Shown here: piece after piece, positions 1 through 9,571 of the stretch
Position numbering within the stretch: the first letter of the stretch is position 1
How the letters are laid out: each line of letters opens with the position of its first letter
Assembly: GCF_014522265.1 (NCBI RefSeq)
Contig: NZ_CP017024.1
Location: 4,536,501-4,600,500, forward strand
Direction of reading: 5' to 3'
From: Pseudomonas oryzihabitans
GTDB lineage: Bacteria > Pseudomonadota > Gammaproteobacteria > Pseudomonadales > Pseudomonadaceae
DNA length: 64,000 nt
Translations under genes and position numbers: made by a program
Notes under the pieces: model-generated
What the model was told of the DNA's origin: nothing
What the model saw: the letters and a program-made list of their open reading frames with translations, nothing else
Database searches by the model: none

Positions 1-1928
1 AATTCGGCGGGCGCCAGTCGACCGCGGGCGGGATGATTCCAGCGCACCAGCGCCTCGGCGCCCAGCAAGCGCTGGCCATTGGCGGCGAAGCGCGGCTGGA
101 AGTCCAGCTCGAATTCCAGTCGCTGCAACCCCAGGCGCAACTCGGTCTCCAGCTGGCGCCGCTCGAGGATGCGCTGATTCATGGTGGGCTCATAGAACCT
201 CAGGGTGTTACGCCCCGCCGCCTTGGCTTCGTACAGGGCGATGTCGGCATAGCGCAGCAGATCCTCGGCACCATGGCCATCCTGGGGCGCCCGGGCGATG
301 CCGATACTCGCCCCGATGTTGATGTCGTGCTCGTCGATGCGCATGGTCCGGCCGATGCCCTCCAGCATCCGATTGCACAGCACGCTCACCTGCTCGGCGC
401 TCAGGCAGCCATTCACCGCGATGACGAATTCATCGCCGCCGATGCGCGTGACCAGATCGCCTTCGCGCACGCTGGCGCGCAACTCCCGGGCGACCTGACA
501 GAGCACCTGGTCGCCGGCGCCATGGCCGAGGGCGTCGTTGACCGGCTTGAAGCGGTCCAGGTCGAGGGCCAGCAGATGCAGCGGCTGACTGGCGTTGACG
601 CCCTCGGCGAAGCGCTGCGCCAGGTAGCGGTGCAGTTGATGACGGTTGGCCAGTCCGGTCAGGGCATCGTGCTGGCTGATGTGTTCGATGCGCGCCTTGG
701 CCTCGATCTCCTCGGTCACGTCGCACACGGTGCCGCGAAAGCCGGCCAGCAGGCCACCGCTGATGATGGGTTGCGCCGTCAGCTGGCAGTACCTGAGCTT
801 GGCCTGGGCGTCGCGCATCTCGCAGCGCAGGGGGCGCCGGGTCCGGCCGGCCGCCAGCGGCGTCCTCGCCACCTCTTCCACCTGGCTCGGCGGATAGCCG
901 AGCAGTTCGTGCAGCGGGCGGCCCAGCCAGTCTTCGCGACTGAAGCCGGTCACCGCCACGAAGCGCTCCGAAAGATAGACCAGCCGCTGCTCGGCGTCGC
1001 TCTCCCAGATCCAGTCGGACGAGGCCTCGGAAACGGTGCGGAAGCGCTGCTCGCTGTGCCTCAGGGCATCTTCGGCCACATCCGTCTGCCGTGCCGCCAG
1101 GCCGATCCGGCGGCGCAGGTACCAGACCAGCAGCAGCGCCAGACCACACATCGCCGCCAGCAACGGCAGGAACTGCGCCAGCAGACCTTGCCCCATGCCA
1201 TGCACCCGCCAGTGCAAGGTCACGGCGATACCCGGATCGGACTTCACCACCAGGGTCGGCCGCTCCGCCACGGCGGGCAGTTCCCCTGGCTCCGCGGTCA
1301 GCCCGGGCAATTCGAAGGTCTGGCCGAGCTGGGCAAGCTTGTCCGGCGTGAGGATGTCGACGAAGACCATGTAGGACAGCCGCTTGAAGTCCTGGTAGGT
1401 GGCATCCGGGCGGATGACCGCGGCCAGCACGCTGGCCGGCTTGCCCTCGATCAGGAAATAGCCCTGGGCATAGCCATCCTTGAGCGAGCGCTCCCGGGCC
1501 TGAGCCAGCAACGGCGCCTGGTCGTCGCCCAGCCAGGTATCCAGTTGCAGCTTGCTGCGACCGCCGCCAACCACGGCATAGCGCGTGACACCAGAGGGCG
1601 CCAGGATGAAGGCGCCATTCACGCCATAGCCGCTGTAGAGGGATGGCCCGACATTGTCTTCTTCGTAGGCCCAGTTGACGTCGACCTTCTTGCCGGTCCG
1701 CGCATAGGCCTCAATCCAGAAGGAGTAATCGGTCAGCACCCGGCCCAGCTTGTCCAGCCGCGTCTCCAGCGCCCGCTGGGCATCCGCCTCGCTGTGATGG
1801 CGTTGCTGCTCATCGATGCGCGCGCACAGGTCGAACAGCATCCACCCGGCCAGGGTGAAGATGAGGGTGACTAGGGCGAAGAAACCCAGGGAGGCCTGAC
1901 GGGCGACGCGATTGAGTTGGGTAGGCAC
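1..1928 (-). CDS. CHASE4-PAS-GGDEF-EAL cyclic-di-GMP protein (3' end outside window)
   Basis: Probable bifunctional diguanylate cyclase/phosphodiesterase of the inner membrane. The frame is open from a GTG at 1928 down to base 1 and continues beyond the window. Reading from the start: an N-terminal membrane helix (ASLGFFALVTLIFTLAGWML), a periplasmic sensor resembling CHASE4 (FWIEAY, later SGYGVNGAFILAP), a second helix near 1170-1130, a PAS domain (EASSDWIWESD), a GGDEF domain with an intact GGDEF signature near 440-426, and the start of an EAL domain (EALVRW near 50). GGDEF synthesises and EAL degrades c-di-GMP; whether the EAL part is active cannot be judged because its catalytic region lies outside. 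The start is uncertain: the GTG has a weak ribosome binding site and a TTG lies six codons upstream. It is divergent from xdhA. Confidence 0.85.
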   Translation of the reverse strand, partial: MPTQLNRVARQASLGFFALVTLIFTLAGWMLFDLCARIDEQQRHHSEADAQRALETRLDKLGRVLTDYSFWIEAYARTGKKVDVNWAYEEDNVGPSLYSGYGVNGAFILAPSGVTRYAVVGGGRSKLQLDTWLGDDQAPLLAQARERSLKDGYAQGYFLIEGKPASVLAAVIRPDATYQDFKRLSYMVFVDILTPDKLAQLGQTFELPGLTAEPGELPAVAERPTLVVKSDPGIAVTLHWRVHGMGQGLLAQFLPLLAAMCGLALLLVWYLRRRIGLAARQTDVAEDALRHSEQRFRTVSEASSDWIWESDAEQRLVYLSERFVAVTGFSREDWLGRPLHELLGYPPSQVEEVARTPLAAGRTRRPLRCEMRDAQAKLRYCQLTAQPIISGGLLAGFRGTVCDVTEEIEAKARIEHISQHDALTGLANRHQLHRYLAQRFAEGVNASQPLHLLALDLDRFKPVNDALGHGAGDQVLCQVARELRASVREGDLVTRIGGDEFVIAVNGCLSAEQVSVLCNRMLEGIGRTMRIDEHDINIGASIGIARAPQDGHGAEDLLRYADIALYEAKAAGRNTLRFYEPTMNQRILERRQLETELRLGLQRLEFELDFQPRFAANGQRLLGAEALVRWNHPARGRLAPAE

Positions 1929-2240
1929 GATAGCGACCTGTGGCAACGGTTGTACGAGGGTGCTGACGGCAGGCGGCCAGGCCGTAATCGTCTGCCTTTA
2001 TATCGGCACTGCTGTGACGGCCTTGAAGCGCCAGCATAAATATTCCGCAGAAACGCAGCCTAGAGCGCTTGTTTTGCACCATTGGCGTGCAACACGGTAC
2101 TGGGCGCGCCAGGACGGCGCGGCCTTGGCCAGGCCGCTTGCCCAAAAACGACAGCAGCGCTCCACTCGACCGGGCAATTGTTGACCTACCGGTCAGCTTT
2201 ACCCACCATCGAGACATTCGAGACCAGGTGGAGAGCGGCC
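1929..2240. other. intergenic region between c-di-GMP gene and xdhA
   Basis: This stretch of 312 bases separates two divergent genes and must hold both promoters. The middle (about 2030-2060) is locally AT-richer. Near xdhA there is an inverted repeat, TGACC-4-GGTCA, at 2182-2195. No convincing coding frame is seen. Confidence 0.5.
2182..2195. promoter_or_regulatory. inverted repeat TGACC-N4-GGTCA upstream of xdhA
   Basis: The arms are five bases with a four-base spacer, about 45 bases before the xdhA start. The position suits an operator for the purine genes. The nine bases ACCGGTCAG in this site recur at 11753-11761, upstream of puuE. This is a guess from symmetry and position only. Confidence 0.3.
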
Positions 2241-3680
2241 GTGATCAGGTTTCTGCTGGACCAGGAGCTGCGCAGCGAAGAGCAGCTCGACCCCAACCTC
2301 ACCGTGCTGCAGTACCTGCGCGAGCGCTGTGGCAAGACCGGCACCAAGGAAGGCTGCGCCTCGGGCGACTGCGGCGCCTGCACGGTGGTGCTGGCCGAGC
2401 CCGATGGCGACCGGTTGCGCTATCGCACCGTCAACAGTTGCCTGACCTTTGTCGCGGCGCTGGACGGCCGGCAGCTGATCAGTGTGGAGGACCTCAAGCA
2501 CCGGGGCCGTCTGCATCAGGTGCAGCAAGCCATGGTCGACTGCCACGGTTCCCAGTGCGGCTACTGCACCCCGGGCTTTGTCATGTCGCTGTTCGCCCTG
2601 CAGAAGAACGTGGCCACGCCGGATGACGCCGCGACCCACGAAGCCCTGGCCGGCAATCTCTGTCGCTGCACCGGCTACCGGCCGATCCTGGCCGCGGCCG
2701 AACAGGCCTGTGCCGGCCGGCAGCCGGATCAGTTCGATGCCCGCGAGCAGCAGACCCTGGAGCGTCTCCAGGCCCTGGCGCCGGCGCCCGCTACGCGCCT
2801 GGAGGGAGACGGTCGACGCTGCCACAGCCCCACCAGCCTGAGCGAACTGGCCAGTCTCTACCTGACCTACCCCGAGGCGCGCCTGCTGGCCGGCGGCACC
2901 GACCTGGCCCTGGAGGTCACCCAGCACCATCGCCGCCTGGAGACCCTGATCTACCTGGGCAACCTGCCCGAATTGCGCGGCGTTACCCTGAGCGACGAGG
3001 TTATCGAGATCGGCGCCGCCACCCCGCTGGCCGATTGCGCCGCCGCCCTGGCCGCCGACTACCCGGACTTCGGCGCCCTGCTGCAGCGCTTCGCCTCCCT
3101 GCAGATCCGCAACCAGGGGACCCTGGGCGGCAATATCGGCAATGCCTCACCCATCGGCGACAGTCCGCCCCTGCTCCTGGCGCTGGGCGCCAGCGTGCTG
3201 CTGCGCCAGGGCGAACGGCTGCGCGAACTGGCCCTTGACGACTTCTTCCTCGACTATCGCCAGACCGCCCTGGAGCCGGGCGAATTCATCCAGGCGGTAC
3301 GGGTGCCGCGGTCACGCGATGGCCTGGTGTTCCGCGCCTTCAAGGTGTCCAAGCGACTGGATGATGACATCTCCGCGGTCTGCGCCGCCTTCGCCCTGGA
3401 GCTGGAGCAGGGCCGCGTCGCCAGCGTGCGCATCGCCTATGGCGGCATGGCGGCCACGCCCAGGCGGGCAGCGCGCTGCGAACAGGCGCTGCTCGGCCAG
3501 CCCTGGAACGCCGCGTCCATCGAGCGCGCCGTCCAGGCCCTGGCCGAGGATTTCGCCCCGCTGTCGGATTTCCGCGCCAGTCGCGAATACCGTCTGCTGA
3601 CGGCGCAGAACCTGCTGCGCAAATGTCACCTGGAAACCACCCAGCCCGCGCTCGCCACGAGGGTCACCGCCCATGTCTAG
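2241..3680 (+). CDS. xdhA: xanthine dehydrogenase small subunit (2Fe-2S and FAD)
   Basis: Electron-transfer subunit of cytoplasmic xanthine dehydrogenase, which oxidises hypoxanthine to xanthine and urate. The 479-residue protein starts with a plant-type 2Fe-2S domain (CASGDCGAC, residues 39-47), followed by a second 2Fe-2S helical domain (CGYCTPGF and LCRCTGY). It continues with a FAD-binding domain of the CO-dehydrogenase flavoprotein type (AGGTDLALE, then RNQGTLGGNIGNASPIGD) and its C-terminal partner domain. The GTG at 2241 was chosen because the iron-sulfur domain begins at once (MIRFLLDQ) and GGTGGAGA lies upstream; longer in-frame extension gives no family sequence. The stop overlaps the start of xdhB by 8 bases, indicating translational coupling. 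Confidence 0.95.
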   Translation: MIRFLLDQELRSEEQLDPNLTVLQYLRERCGKTGTKEGCASGDCGACTVVLAEPDGDRLRYRTVNSCLTFVAALDGRQLISVEDLKHRGRLHQVQQAMVDCHGSQCGYCTPGFVMSLFALQKNVATPDDAATHEALAGNLCRCTGYRPILAAAEQACAGRQPDQFDAREQQTLERLQALAPAPATRLEGDGRRCHSPTSLSELASLYLTYPEARLLAGGTDLALEVTQHHRRLETLIYLGNLPELRGVTLSDEVIEIGAATPLADCAAALAADYPDFGALLQRFASLQIRNQGTLGGNIGNASPIGDSPPLLLALGASVLLRQGERLRELALDDFFLDYRQTALEPGEFIQAVRVPRSRDGLVFRAFKVSKRLDDDISAVCAAFALELEQGRVASVRIAYGGMAATPRRAARCEQALLGQPWNAASIERAVQALAEDFAPLSDFRASREYRLLTAQNLLRKCHLETTQPALATRVTAHV

Positions 3681-6072
3681 CACCCTGCCCGCCCGTACCC
3701 CCGAGGAAATGGCCGCGGCCTTCGCCGCCGGCCTGGCCACCGGCGTCGGCAAGCCGCTCAAGCACGAGAGCGCCGACAAGCATGTCAGCGGCGAGGCCCT
3801 GTACATCGACGACCGCCTGGAGTTTCCCAACCAGTTGCACGTCTATGCGCGGATGAGCGAGCACGCCCATGCGCGGATCAAACACATCGATCTCGCGCCC
3901 TGCTACCAGATCCCCGGTGTGGCCCTGGCCATCACCGCCGCCGACGTACCCGGCCAACTCGACATCGGCGCCGTCTTGCCCGGCGATCCGCTGCTGGCCG
4001 ATGGCGAGGTGCTGTACCTGGGCCAGCCGGTGCTGGCGGTGGCCGCGACCAGCCTCGACGCCGCCCGCCGCGCCGCCCAGGCCGCCCTCGTCGAATACGA
4101 GCCGCTGGAGGCCATCCTTGACGTCAAGGAAGCGCTGCGCCGCGAACACTTCATCTCGCCCAGCCACAGCCATCAAATCGGTGACGCGGCCGCCGCCCTG
4201 GCCGCCGCGCCCCATCGCCTGCAGGGCGAACTGGCCATTGGCGGCCAGGAGCACTTCTACCTGGAAACACAGGTAGCCTCGGTGATGCCCACCGAAGACG
4301 GCGGCATGCTGGTCTATTCCTCCACCCAGAATCCCACCGAGGTGCAGAAGCAGGTGGCCGAGGTGCTGGGGGTGTCGATGAACAGGGTCACCGTCGACAT
4401 GAGACGCATGGGTGGCGGCTTCGGCGGCAAGGAAAGCCAGGCCGGCATGCCGGCGGCGCTCTGCGCGGTGTTCGCCCATCTCACCGGGCGCCCGGTGAAG
4501 ATGCGCCTGCCGCGATTCGAAGACATGCACATGACCGGCAAGCGCCATCCCTTCCACGTCGACTACGACGTCGGCTTCGACGACGATGGCCGACTGCTGG
4601 GCATCCGCTTCGAACTGGCGGGCAACTGCGGCTATTCGCCCGACCTGTCCAACGCCATCATCGATCGCGCCATGTTCCATGCCGACAATGCCTATTTCCT
4701 CGGCAACGCCCAGATCACCGGCCACCGCTGCAAGACCCACCTGGCGTCCAACACCGCCTACCGCGGCTTCGGCGGCCCCCAGGGCATGCTGGCCATCGAG
4801 AACGTCATGGACGCCATCGCCCGCCATCGCGGCCTCGACCCGCTGGAGGTACGGCGGCGCAACTACTATGGCAAGGAGACGCGCAACCTCACCCACTATC
4901 ACCAGGTGGTGGAAGACAACCTGCTCGACGAGATGACCACGGACCTGGCGGCCAGCAGTGACTACCAGGCGCGGCGCGAGGTCATCCGCGACTTCAACCG
5001 GAACAGTCCGGTACTGAAGAAGGGCCTGGCGCTGACTCCGGTGAAATTCGGCATCTCCTTCACCTCCTCCTTCCTCAACCAGGGCGGCGCCTTGGTCAAC
5101 GTCTACACCGATGGCAGCATCCACCTGAACCATGGCGGCACCGAGATGGGCCAGGGGCTCAACACCAAGGTCGCCCAGGTGGTGGCCGAGGTCTTCCAGG
5201 TCGACATAGCCCGCATCCAGATCACCGCCACCAACACCGACAAGGTGCCCAACACCTCGCCCACCGCGGCCTCCAGCGGCACCGACCTCAACGGCAAGGC
5301 CGCGCAGAACGCCGCCCAGACCATCAAGGACCGCCTGATCGACTTCGCCAGCCGCCACTTCCACGTCGGGCCTGAAGAGGTCGACTTCCGCAACGGCCAC
5401 GTCAGGGTGCGCGACCGGCTGCTGAGCTTCGAAGAGCTGATCCAGCTGGCCTATGTCGGCCAGGTATCGCTGTCCAGCACCGGCTACTACCGCACACCGA
5501 AGATTCACTACGACCGCGACCAGGCCCGCGGGCGGCCCTTCTACTACTACGCCTTCGGCGCCGCCTGCTCCGAGGTGCTGATCGACACCCTCACCGGCGA
5601 ATACCGCCTGCTGCGCACCGACATCCTCCATGACGTCGGCGCCTCCCTGAATCCGGCCATCGACATCGGCCAGGTCGAAGGCGGCTTCGTCCAGGGTCTG
5701 GGTTGGCTGACCATGGAAGAACTGGTGTGGAACGATGCCGGCAAGCTGCTCACCGCCGGCCCCTCCACCTACAAGATCCCGGCGGTGAGTGACGTACCTC
5801 CGGACCTGCGGGTGCGGCTGGTGGAGAATCGGCAGAATCCCGAGGCCACGGTGTTCCACTCCAAGGCCGTGGGCGAACCGCCCTTCATGCTTGGCATCTC
5901 GGTGTGGTGCGCCCTGCAGGACGCCGTGGCCAGCGTGGCGGATTACCGCTTCCATCCGGCGCTGGACGCGCCGGCCACCCCGGAACGGGTGCTCTGGGGC
6001 GTGGAGCGCATGCGCCGCCTGGCCGCCGAGCTGCAGACCGCCCCGGTCTCCGCCACGGAGGAGCCCGCATGA
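3673..6072 (+). CDS. xdhB: xanthine dehydrogenase large subunit (molybdopterin-binding)
   Basis: Catalytic subunit carrying the molybdenum cofactor; 799 residues, the usual length. Visible family motifs include the glycine-rich MGGGFGGKES near residue 246, which binds the cofactor, the YRGFGGPQG segment that follows (about residue 363), GGTEMGQGLNTK, and the C-terminal KAVGEPPF with the conserved Glu of the active site. It overlaps xdhA by 8 bases and xdhC by 4 (ATGA), so the three are one transcript. XdhA and XdhB form the (alpha-beta)2 enzyme typical of bacteria, in contrast to the single-chain eukaryotic form. Confidence 0.96.
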   Translation: MSSTLPARTPEEMAAAFAAGLATGVGKPLKHESADKHVSGEALYIDDRLEFPNQLHVYARMSEHAHARIKHIDLAPCYQIPGVALAITAADVPGQLDIGAVLPGDPLLADGEVLYLGQPVLAVAATSLDAARRAAQAALVEYEPLEAILDVKEALRREHFISPSHSHQIGDAAAALAAAPHRLQGELAIGGQEHFYLETQVASVMPTEDGGMLVYSSTQNPTEVQKQVAEVLGVSMNRVTVDMRRMGGGFGGKESQAGMPAALCAVFAHLTGRPVKMRLPRFEDMHMTGKRHPFHVDYDVGFDDDGRLLGIRFELAGNCGYSPDLSNAIIDRAMFHADNAYFLGNAQITGHRCKTHLASNTAYRGFGGPQGMLAIENVMDAIARHRGLDPLEVRRRNYYGKETRNLTHYHQVVEDNLLDEMTTDLAASSDYQARREVIRDFNRNSPVLKKGLALTPVKFGISFTSSFLNQGGALVNVYTDGSIHLNHGGTEMGQGLNTKVAQVVAEVFQVDIARIQITATNTDKVPNTSPTAASSGTDLNGKAAQNAAQTIKDRLIDFASRHFHVGPEEVDFRNGHVRVRDRLLSFEELIQLAYVGQVSLSSTGYYRTPKIHYDRDQARGRPFYYYAFGAACSEVLIDTLTGEYRLLRTDILHDVGASLNPAIDIGQVEGGFVQGLGWLTMEELVWNDAGKLLTAGPSTYKIPAVSDVPPDLRVRLVENRQNPEATVFHSKAVGEPPFMLGISVWCALQDAVASVADYRFHPALDAPATPERVLWGVERMRRLAAELQTAPVSATEEPA

Positions 6073-6893
6073 ACAGCAAACGCGGCTGGCTGGCCTTGCT
6101 GGCCGATTTCGAAGCGCGGGGCGAGCCCTGCGTGCTGATCACCGTGGCCGACGAGCAGGGCTCCACGCCCCGCGAGGCCGGCACCAAGATGCTGGTGGGC
6201 CGGGAAGCGCAGCACCTGACCATCGGCGGCGGCCACCTGGAATACCGCGCGGTGGAGATCGCCCGGGAAATGCTCGCCGCCGGTACGCGCCAGCCGCGCC
6301 TGGAGCGTTTCTCCCTGGCCGCCAGCCTCGGCCAGTGCTGCGGGGGCGTCACTACCCTGCTGTTCGAACCCCAGCTGGCACAGGACGTCCCGGTGATCGT
6401 CTTTGGCGCCGGCCATGTCGCCCGCGCCCTGGTGCCGCTGCTGGCCGGACTGCCTTGCGCGGTGCGCTGGGTGGATTCGCGCGCCCAGGAATTTCCCGCC
6501 GTCCTGCCCGCCGGCGTGGAAAAGTGCCTGACCGACGAGCCGGTCGACGAGATCGCCCGGATGCCGGCGGGTGCCTACTACATCGTCATGACCCATAATC
6601 ACCCCCTGGACCTGGAGTTGACCGACGCCATCCTCGCCCGCGGCGACCATGGCTATTTCGGTCTGATCGGCTCCCGGACCAAGTGGGCCAAGTTCCGCCA
6701 CCGTCTCGCGGCGCGCGGCCACGGCGCCGACCGCCTGGGCACGGTGCGCTGCCCGCTGGGCCTGCCTGAGGTCCAGGGCAAGCTGCCGCTGGAGATCGCC
6801 ATCGCCGTGGCCGGCGAGGTCATCGCCCACTACGGTCGCCAGGCCGAGCAGGCGGATCTGCCCCTGCGCCTGGTCACCGCTACCCCCAAGTAG
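6069..6893 (+). CDS. xdhC: xanthine dehydrogenase accessory protein XdhC
   Basis: Maturation factor that binds molybdenum cofactor, promotes its sulfuration and delivers it to XdhB; it is not part of the final enzyme. The 274-residue protein has the N-terminal XdhC/CoxI domain (VTVADEQGSTPREAGTKM) and a C-terminal Rossmann domain (VFGAGHVARAL near residue 112, then FGLIGSRTKWAKFRHRL). The ATG at 6069 overlaps the xdhB stop as ATGA, fixing the start. Its position as third gene of the operon is the standard one. Confidence 0.95.
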   Translation: MNSKRGWLALLADFEARGEPCVLITVADEQGSTPREAGTKMLVGREAQHLTIGGGHLEYRAVEIAREMLAAGTRQPRLERFSLAASLGQCCGGVTTLLFEPQLAQDVPVIVFGAGHVARALVPLLAGLPCAVRWVDSRAQEFPAVLPAGVEKCLTDEPVDEIARMPAGAYYIVMTHNHPLDLELTDAILARGDHGYFGLIGSRTKWAKFRHRLAARGHGADRLGTVRCPLGLPEVQGKLPLEIAIAVAGEVIAHYGRQAEQADLPLRLVTATPK

Positions 6894-6917
6894 CTCCATC
6901 CTTCATCCGAGATCGTT

Positions 6918-8222
6918 ATGACCGCCATCGCCCATCGCGCCGCCCTGCTCCACAGCCTCGCCGACCCGGCCGAGGTGGGGCTGGACGCCTCCTACGAATA
7001 CCATGCCGACGGCCTGCTGCTGGTCGCGGACGGCCGCATCCAGGCCATGGGCCCGGCCACCGAGCTGCTGCCCACCCTGCCCGCCGGCACCCAGGTCATC
7101 GAGCATCCCGACGCCCTGATCACCCCCGGCTTCATCGACACTCATATCCACTATCCGCAGACCGGCATGATCGCCAGCTACGCCGAGCAACTACTGGACT
7201 GGCTGGACACCTACACCTTTCCCACCGAGGGCGCCTTCGTCGATCCGGCCAAGGCCGCCGAGGTGGCCGAGGTCTTCGTCGGTGAACTGCTGCGCAACGG
7301 CACCACCACCGCCCTGGTGTTCGGCAGTGTCCATCCGCAGTCGGTGGATGCCTTTTTCGAGGTCGCCGAACGCCTCGACCTGCGCATGATCGCCGGCAAG
7401 GTGCTGATGGATCGCAATGCCCCGGACTATCTGCAGGACACCGCCGAATCCGCCTATGCCGACAGCAAGGCGCTGATCCAGCGCTGGCACGGCAAGGGCC
7501 GCCTGCACTATGCCATCACCCCGCGCTTCGCCCCCACCAGCACCCCGGAGCAACTGGAAGCCGCCGGCCGCCTGCTGGCCGAATACCCGGACGTCTACCT
7601 GCACACCCACCTCTCCGAGAATCTCAAGGAGATCGACTGGGTGAAGGCGCTGTTCCCGGAGCGCAGCCACTACCTGGACGTCTACGATCACTTCCAGCTG
7701 CTCGGTCCGCGCTCGGTGTTCGCCCACGGCATCCACCTCTGCGACGCCGAGTGCCAGCGCCTGCACGACACCGGATCAGCGGTGGCGCACTGCCCCACCT
7801 CCAACCTCTTCCTCGGTAGCGGACTGTTCGATCTCGAACGGATGGAAGCCTTCAAGGTCAACGTCGGCCTGGGTACCGACGTTGGCGCCGGCACCAGTTT
7901 CTCGCTGCTGCAGACCCTCGGCGAAGCCTACAAGGTGCAGCAACTGCGTGGCCATCGCCTGCATCCCTTCAAGTCGCTGTACCTGGCCACGCTGGGCGGC
8001 GCCCGCGCCCTGCGCCTGGACGAGCGCATCGGCAGCCTGGCCCCCGGCCACGACGCCGACTTCGTGGTGCTCGACCTCAAGGCCACCCCGCTGCTCGACT
8101 ACCGCCTGCAACAGTCCAAGAGCCTGGAGGAAACCCTCTTCGTCCTCACCACCCTGGGCGACGACCGGGTGATACGGGAAACCCATGCCGCCGGTCGCCG
8201 GGTACACAGTCGCGACGCCTGA
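6918..8222 (+). CDS. guaD: guanine deaminase
   Basis: Zinc amidohydrolase that deaminates guanine to xanthine, the substrate of the XDH encoded just upstream. The 434-residue protein shows the metal motifs of the family: HIHYPQ near residue 75 (HxH), HTHLSE near 230, a conserved His in FAHGIHLCD, and Asp in GTDVGAGTSF near 319. It lies 24 bases after xdhC on the same strand and is probably cotranscribed. An intrinsic terminator follows at 8394-8414. Confidence 0.95.
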   Translation: MTAIAHRAALLHSLADPAEVGLDASYEYHADGLLLVADGRIQAMGPATELLPTLPAGTQVIEHPDALITPGFIDTHIHYPQTGMIASYAEQLLDWLDTYTFPTEGAFVDPAKAAEVAEVFVGELLRNGTTTALVFGSVHPQSVDAFFEVAERLDLRMIAGKVLMDRNAPDYLQDTAESAYADSKALIQRWHGKGRLHYAITPRFAPTSTPEQLEAAGRLLAEYPDVYLHTHLSENLKEIDWVKALFPERSHYLDVYDHFQLLGPRSVFAHGIHLCDAECQRLHDTGSAVAHCPTSNLFLGSGLFDLERMEAFKVNVGLGTDVGAGTSFSLLQTLGEAYKVQQLRGHRLHPFKSLYLATLGGARALRLDERIGSLAPGHDADFVVLDLKATPLLDYRLQQSKSLEETLFVLTTLGDDRVIRETHAAGRRVHSRDA

Positions 8223-8238
8223 TACCCTCACCCCGTAG

Positions 8239-8363
8239 CGTGGAAAACCGCGCAGCGTTTTCCACGGGTGGAGCAAAACGGCACTGTTGGGCTTTGGCGA
8301 TGAAGCCCCCACAACCCAACCTACCCATTACCGTAGGTTGGGCTGAGCGCAGCGAAGCCCAAC
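8239..8363. repeat. intergenic palindromic repeat cluster (GTTGGGCT type)
   Basis: Three imperfect hairpins lie in tandem in the gap between guaD and the flavin oxidoreductase gene. They are GTGGAAAAC/GTTTTCCAC (8240-8265), a GTTGGGCTT/AAGCCC pair (about 8286-8313), and GTTGGGCT/AGCCCAAC (8337-8363). GTAGGTTGGGCT palindromes are common extragenic repeats in proteobacteria, so this is probably a REP-like element. No copy elsewhere in this window was noticed. Confidence 0.55.
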
Positions 8364-8393
8364 AAAACCCACCCCCATCCCATACGCACAAAA

Positions 8394-8414
8394 AACCGCC
8401 CCGAGGGGCGGTTT
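8394..8414. terminator. bidirectional intrinsic terminator
   Basis: AACCGCCCC-GAG-GGGCGGTT hairpin flanked by A's on the left and TTTTC on the right. It can end both guaD (+) and the convergent oxidoreductase gene (-), which stops at 8436. Confidence 0.8.
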
Positions 8415-8435
8415 TCATGTTCAGCCTAGACCGAC

Positions 8436-9533
8436 TCAACTGGTGCGATAGCGCTCCAGCCAGTGGGCGTAGGGCGCCGGCAGCACCCAGGACGGCTGGT
8501 CGACGCCCAGAGCCTTGGCCGCATAGTAGGGCCAGTGCGGATCGGCCAGGTGAGCGCGACCTACCATCACCAGATCCAGTTGCCCATCGGCCACCACCTG
8601 GTTGGCCAGCGCCGGGGTGTCGATGTTCCAGGCCGAGGCCACCTTGAGGCCGGTCGCCTTGCGTACCTGTTCGGTGACGGGTGCCAGCAGACCCGGTCCC
8701 CAGGGGATGTTGGCGGTCGGGGTGGAGAAGCCGATGCTGACACTCAGCAGGTCGAGGCCTTCGCGCTTGAAGCCCTGGGCCAGCTCTATGGATTCGGCCA
8801 GGGTCTCTTCGTCGCGACCGTCGTATTCGATCACGCCGAAACGCGCGGTCAGCGGCAGGTGCTCCGGCCAGACCTGGCGCACCGCGGCCAGGGTTTCCAG
8901 CAGGAAGCGGCTGCGGCCGGCGAGGTCGCCACCGTACTGGTCGTCGCGCTGGTTGGAATGCACCGAGAAGAAGCTCTGCGCCAGGTAGCCGTGGGCGAAG
9001 TGCAGCTCCAGCCACTCGAAGCCGGCCTCATAGGCACGCTTGGCGGCATCGACGAAGTCCTGGCGGACCCGGGCGATGTCGTCCAGGGTCATGGCCTTGG
9101 GCACCTTGGGCAGATTGGCGCCAAAGGCCACCGCGGACGGGGCGATGGTGTCCCAGCCACGGGCGTCGTCGGCGGCGATGTGGTCATCGCCTTCCCAGGG
9201 ACGGTTGGCGCTGGCCTTGCGACCGGCGTGGGCGATCTGGATGCCCGGTACCGAACCGGCGGCCTTGATCGCCTGGACCACCGGCACGAAGGCCTGGGCG
9301 TGCGCGTCCGACCAGATGCCGGTGCAACCGGGGGTGATCCGGCCTTCCGGCGAGACCGCCGTGGCCTCGACGACCACCAGGCCCGCACCACCGCGGGCCA
9401 GGCCGGCATAGTGCACCTGGTGCCAGTCATTGATCACGCCATCGACGGCGCTGTACTGGCACATGGGCGGGATGGCGATGCGGTTGCGCAACGTCACGTC
9501 CTTCAGGGTAAAGGGTTGGAACAATGCGGACAT
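8436..9533 (-). CDS. xenA: NADH:flavin oxidoreductase, old yellow enzyme of the XenA/YqjM class
   Basis: FMN-dependent ene-reductase acting on activated C=C bonds, nitro compounds and other electrophiles with NAD(P)H. The 365-residue TIM barrel closely follows what I recall of Pseudomonas XenA: it begins MSALFQPFTLKDVTLRN, has the class-specific Cys in PPMCQYS, the substrate-binding QIAHAGRKAS, and HFAHGYLAQSFFS. The ATG at 9533 was chosen because it matches XenA and has GGAG upstream; a TTG five codons earlier is less likely. The gene is divergent from an ArsR-type regulator, with an inverted repeat between them. The symbol rests on family resemblance; the natural substrate is unknown. Confidence 0.88.
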   Translation of the reverse strand: MSALFQPFTLKDVTLRNRIAIPPMCQYSAVDGVINDWHQVHYAGLARGGAGLVVVEATAVSPEGRITPGCTGIWSDAHAQAFVPVVQAIKAAGSVPGIQIAHAGRKASANRPWEGDDHIAADDARGWDTIAPSAVAFGANLPKVPKAMTLDDIARVRQDFVDAAKRAYEAGFEWLELHFAHGYLAQSFFSVHSNQRDDQYGGDLAGRSRFLLETLAAVRQVWPEHLPLTARFGVIEYDGRDEETLAESIELAQGFKREGLDLLSVSIGFSTPTANIPWGPGLLAPVTEQVRKATGLKVASAWNIDTPALANQVVADGQLDLVMVGRAHLADPHWPYYAAKALGVDQPSWVLPAPYAHWLERYRTS

Positions 9534-9571
9534 CTGAGCGGTCTCCAATAAGGCGGATGTTGTTTCGTTAT

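Noticed and set aside
33-1874. Long open frame on the plus strand over the first 1.9 kb
   Set aside because: It is the antisense of the GGDEF/EAL gene; high GC keeps several frames open. Only the minus strand shows domain motifs.
3664-5955. 763-codon minus-strand frame opposite xdhB
   Set aside because: The translation is low-complexity Gly/Ala/Val/His with no family motifs, while the opposite strand is a textbook molybdopterin subunit.
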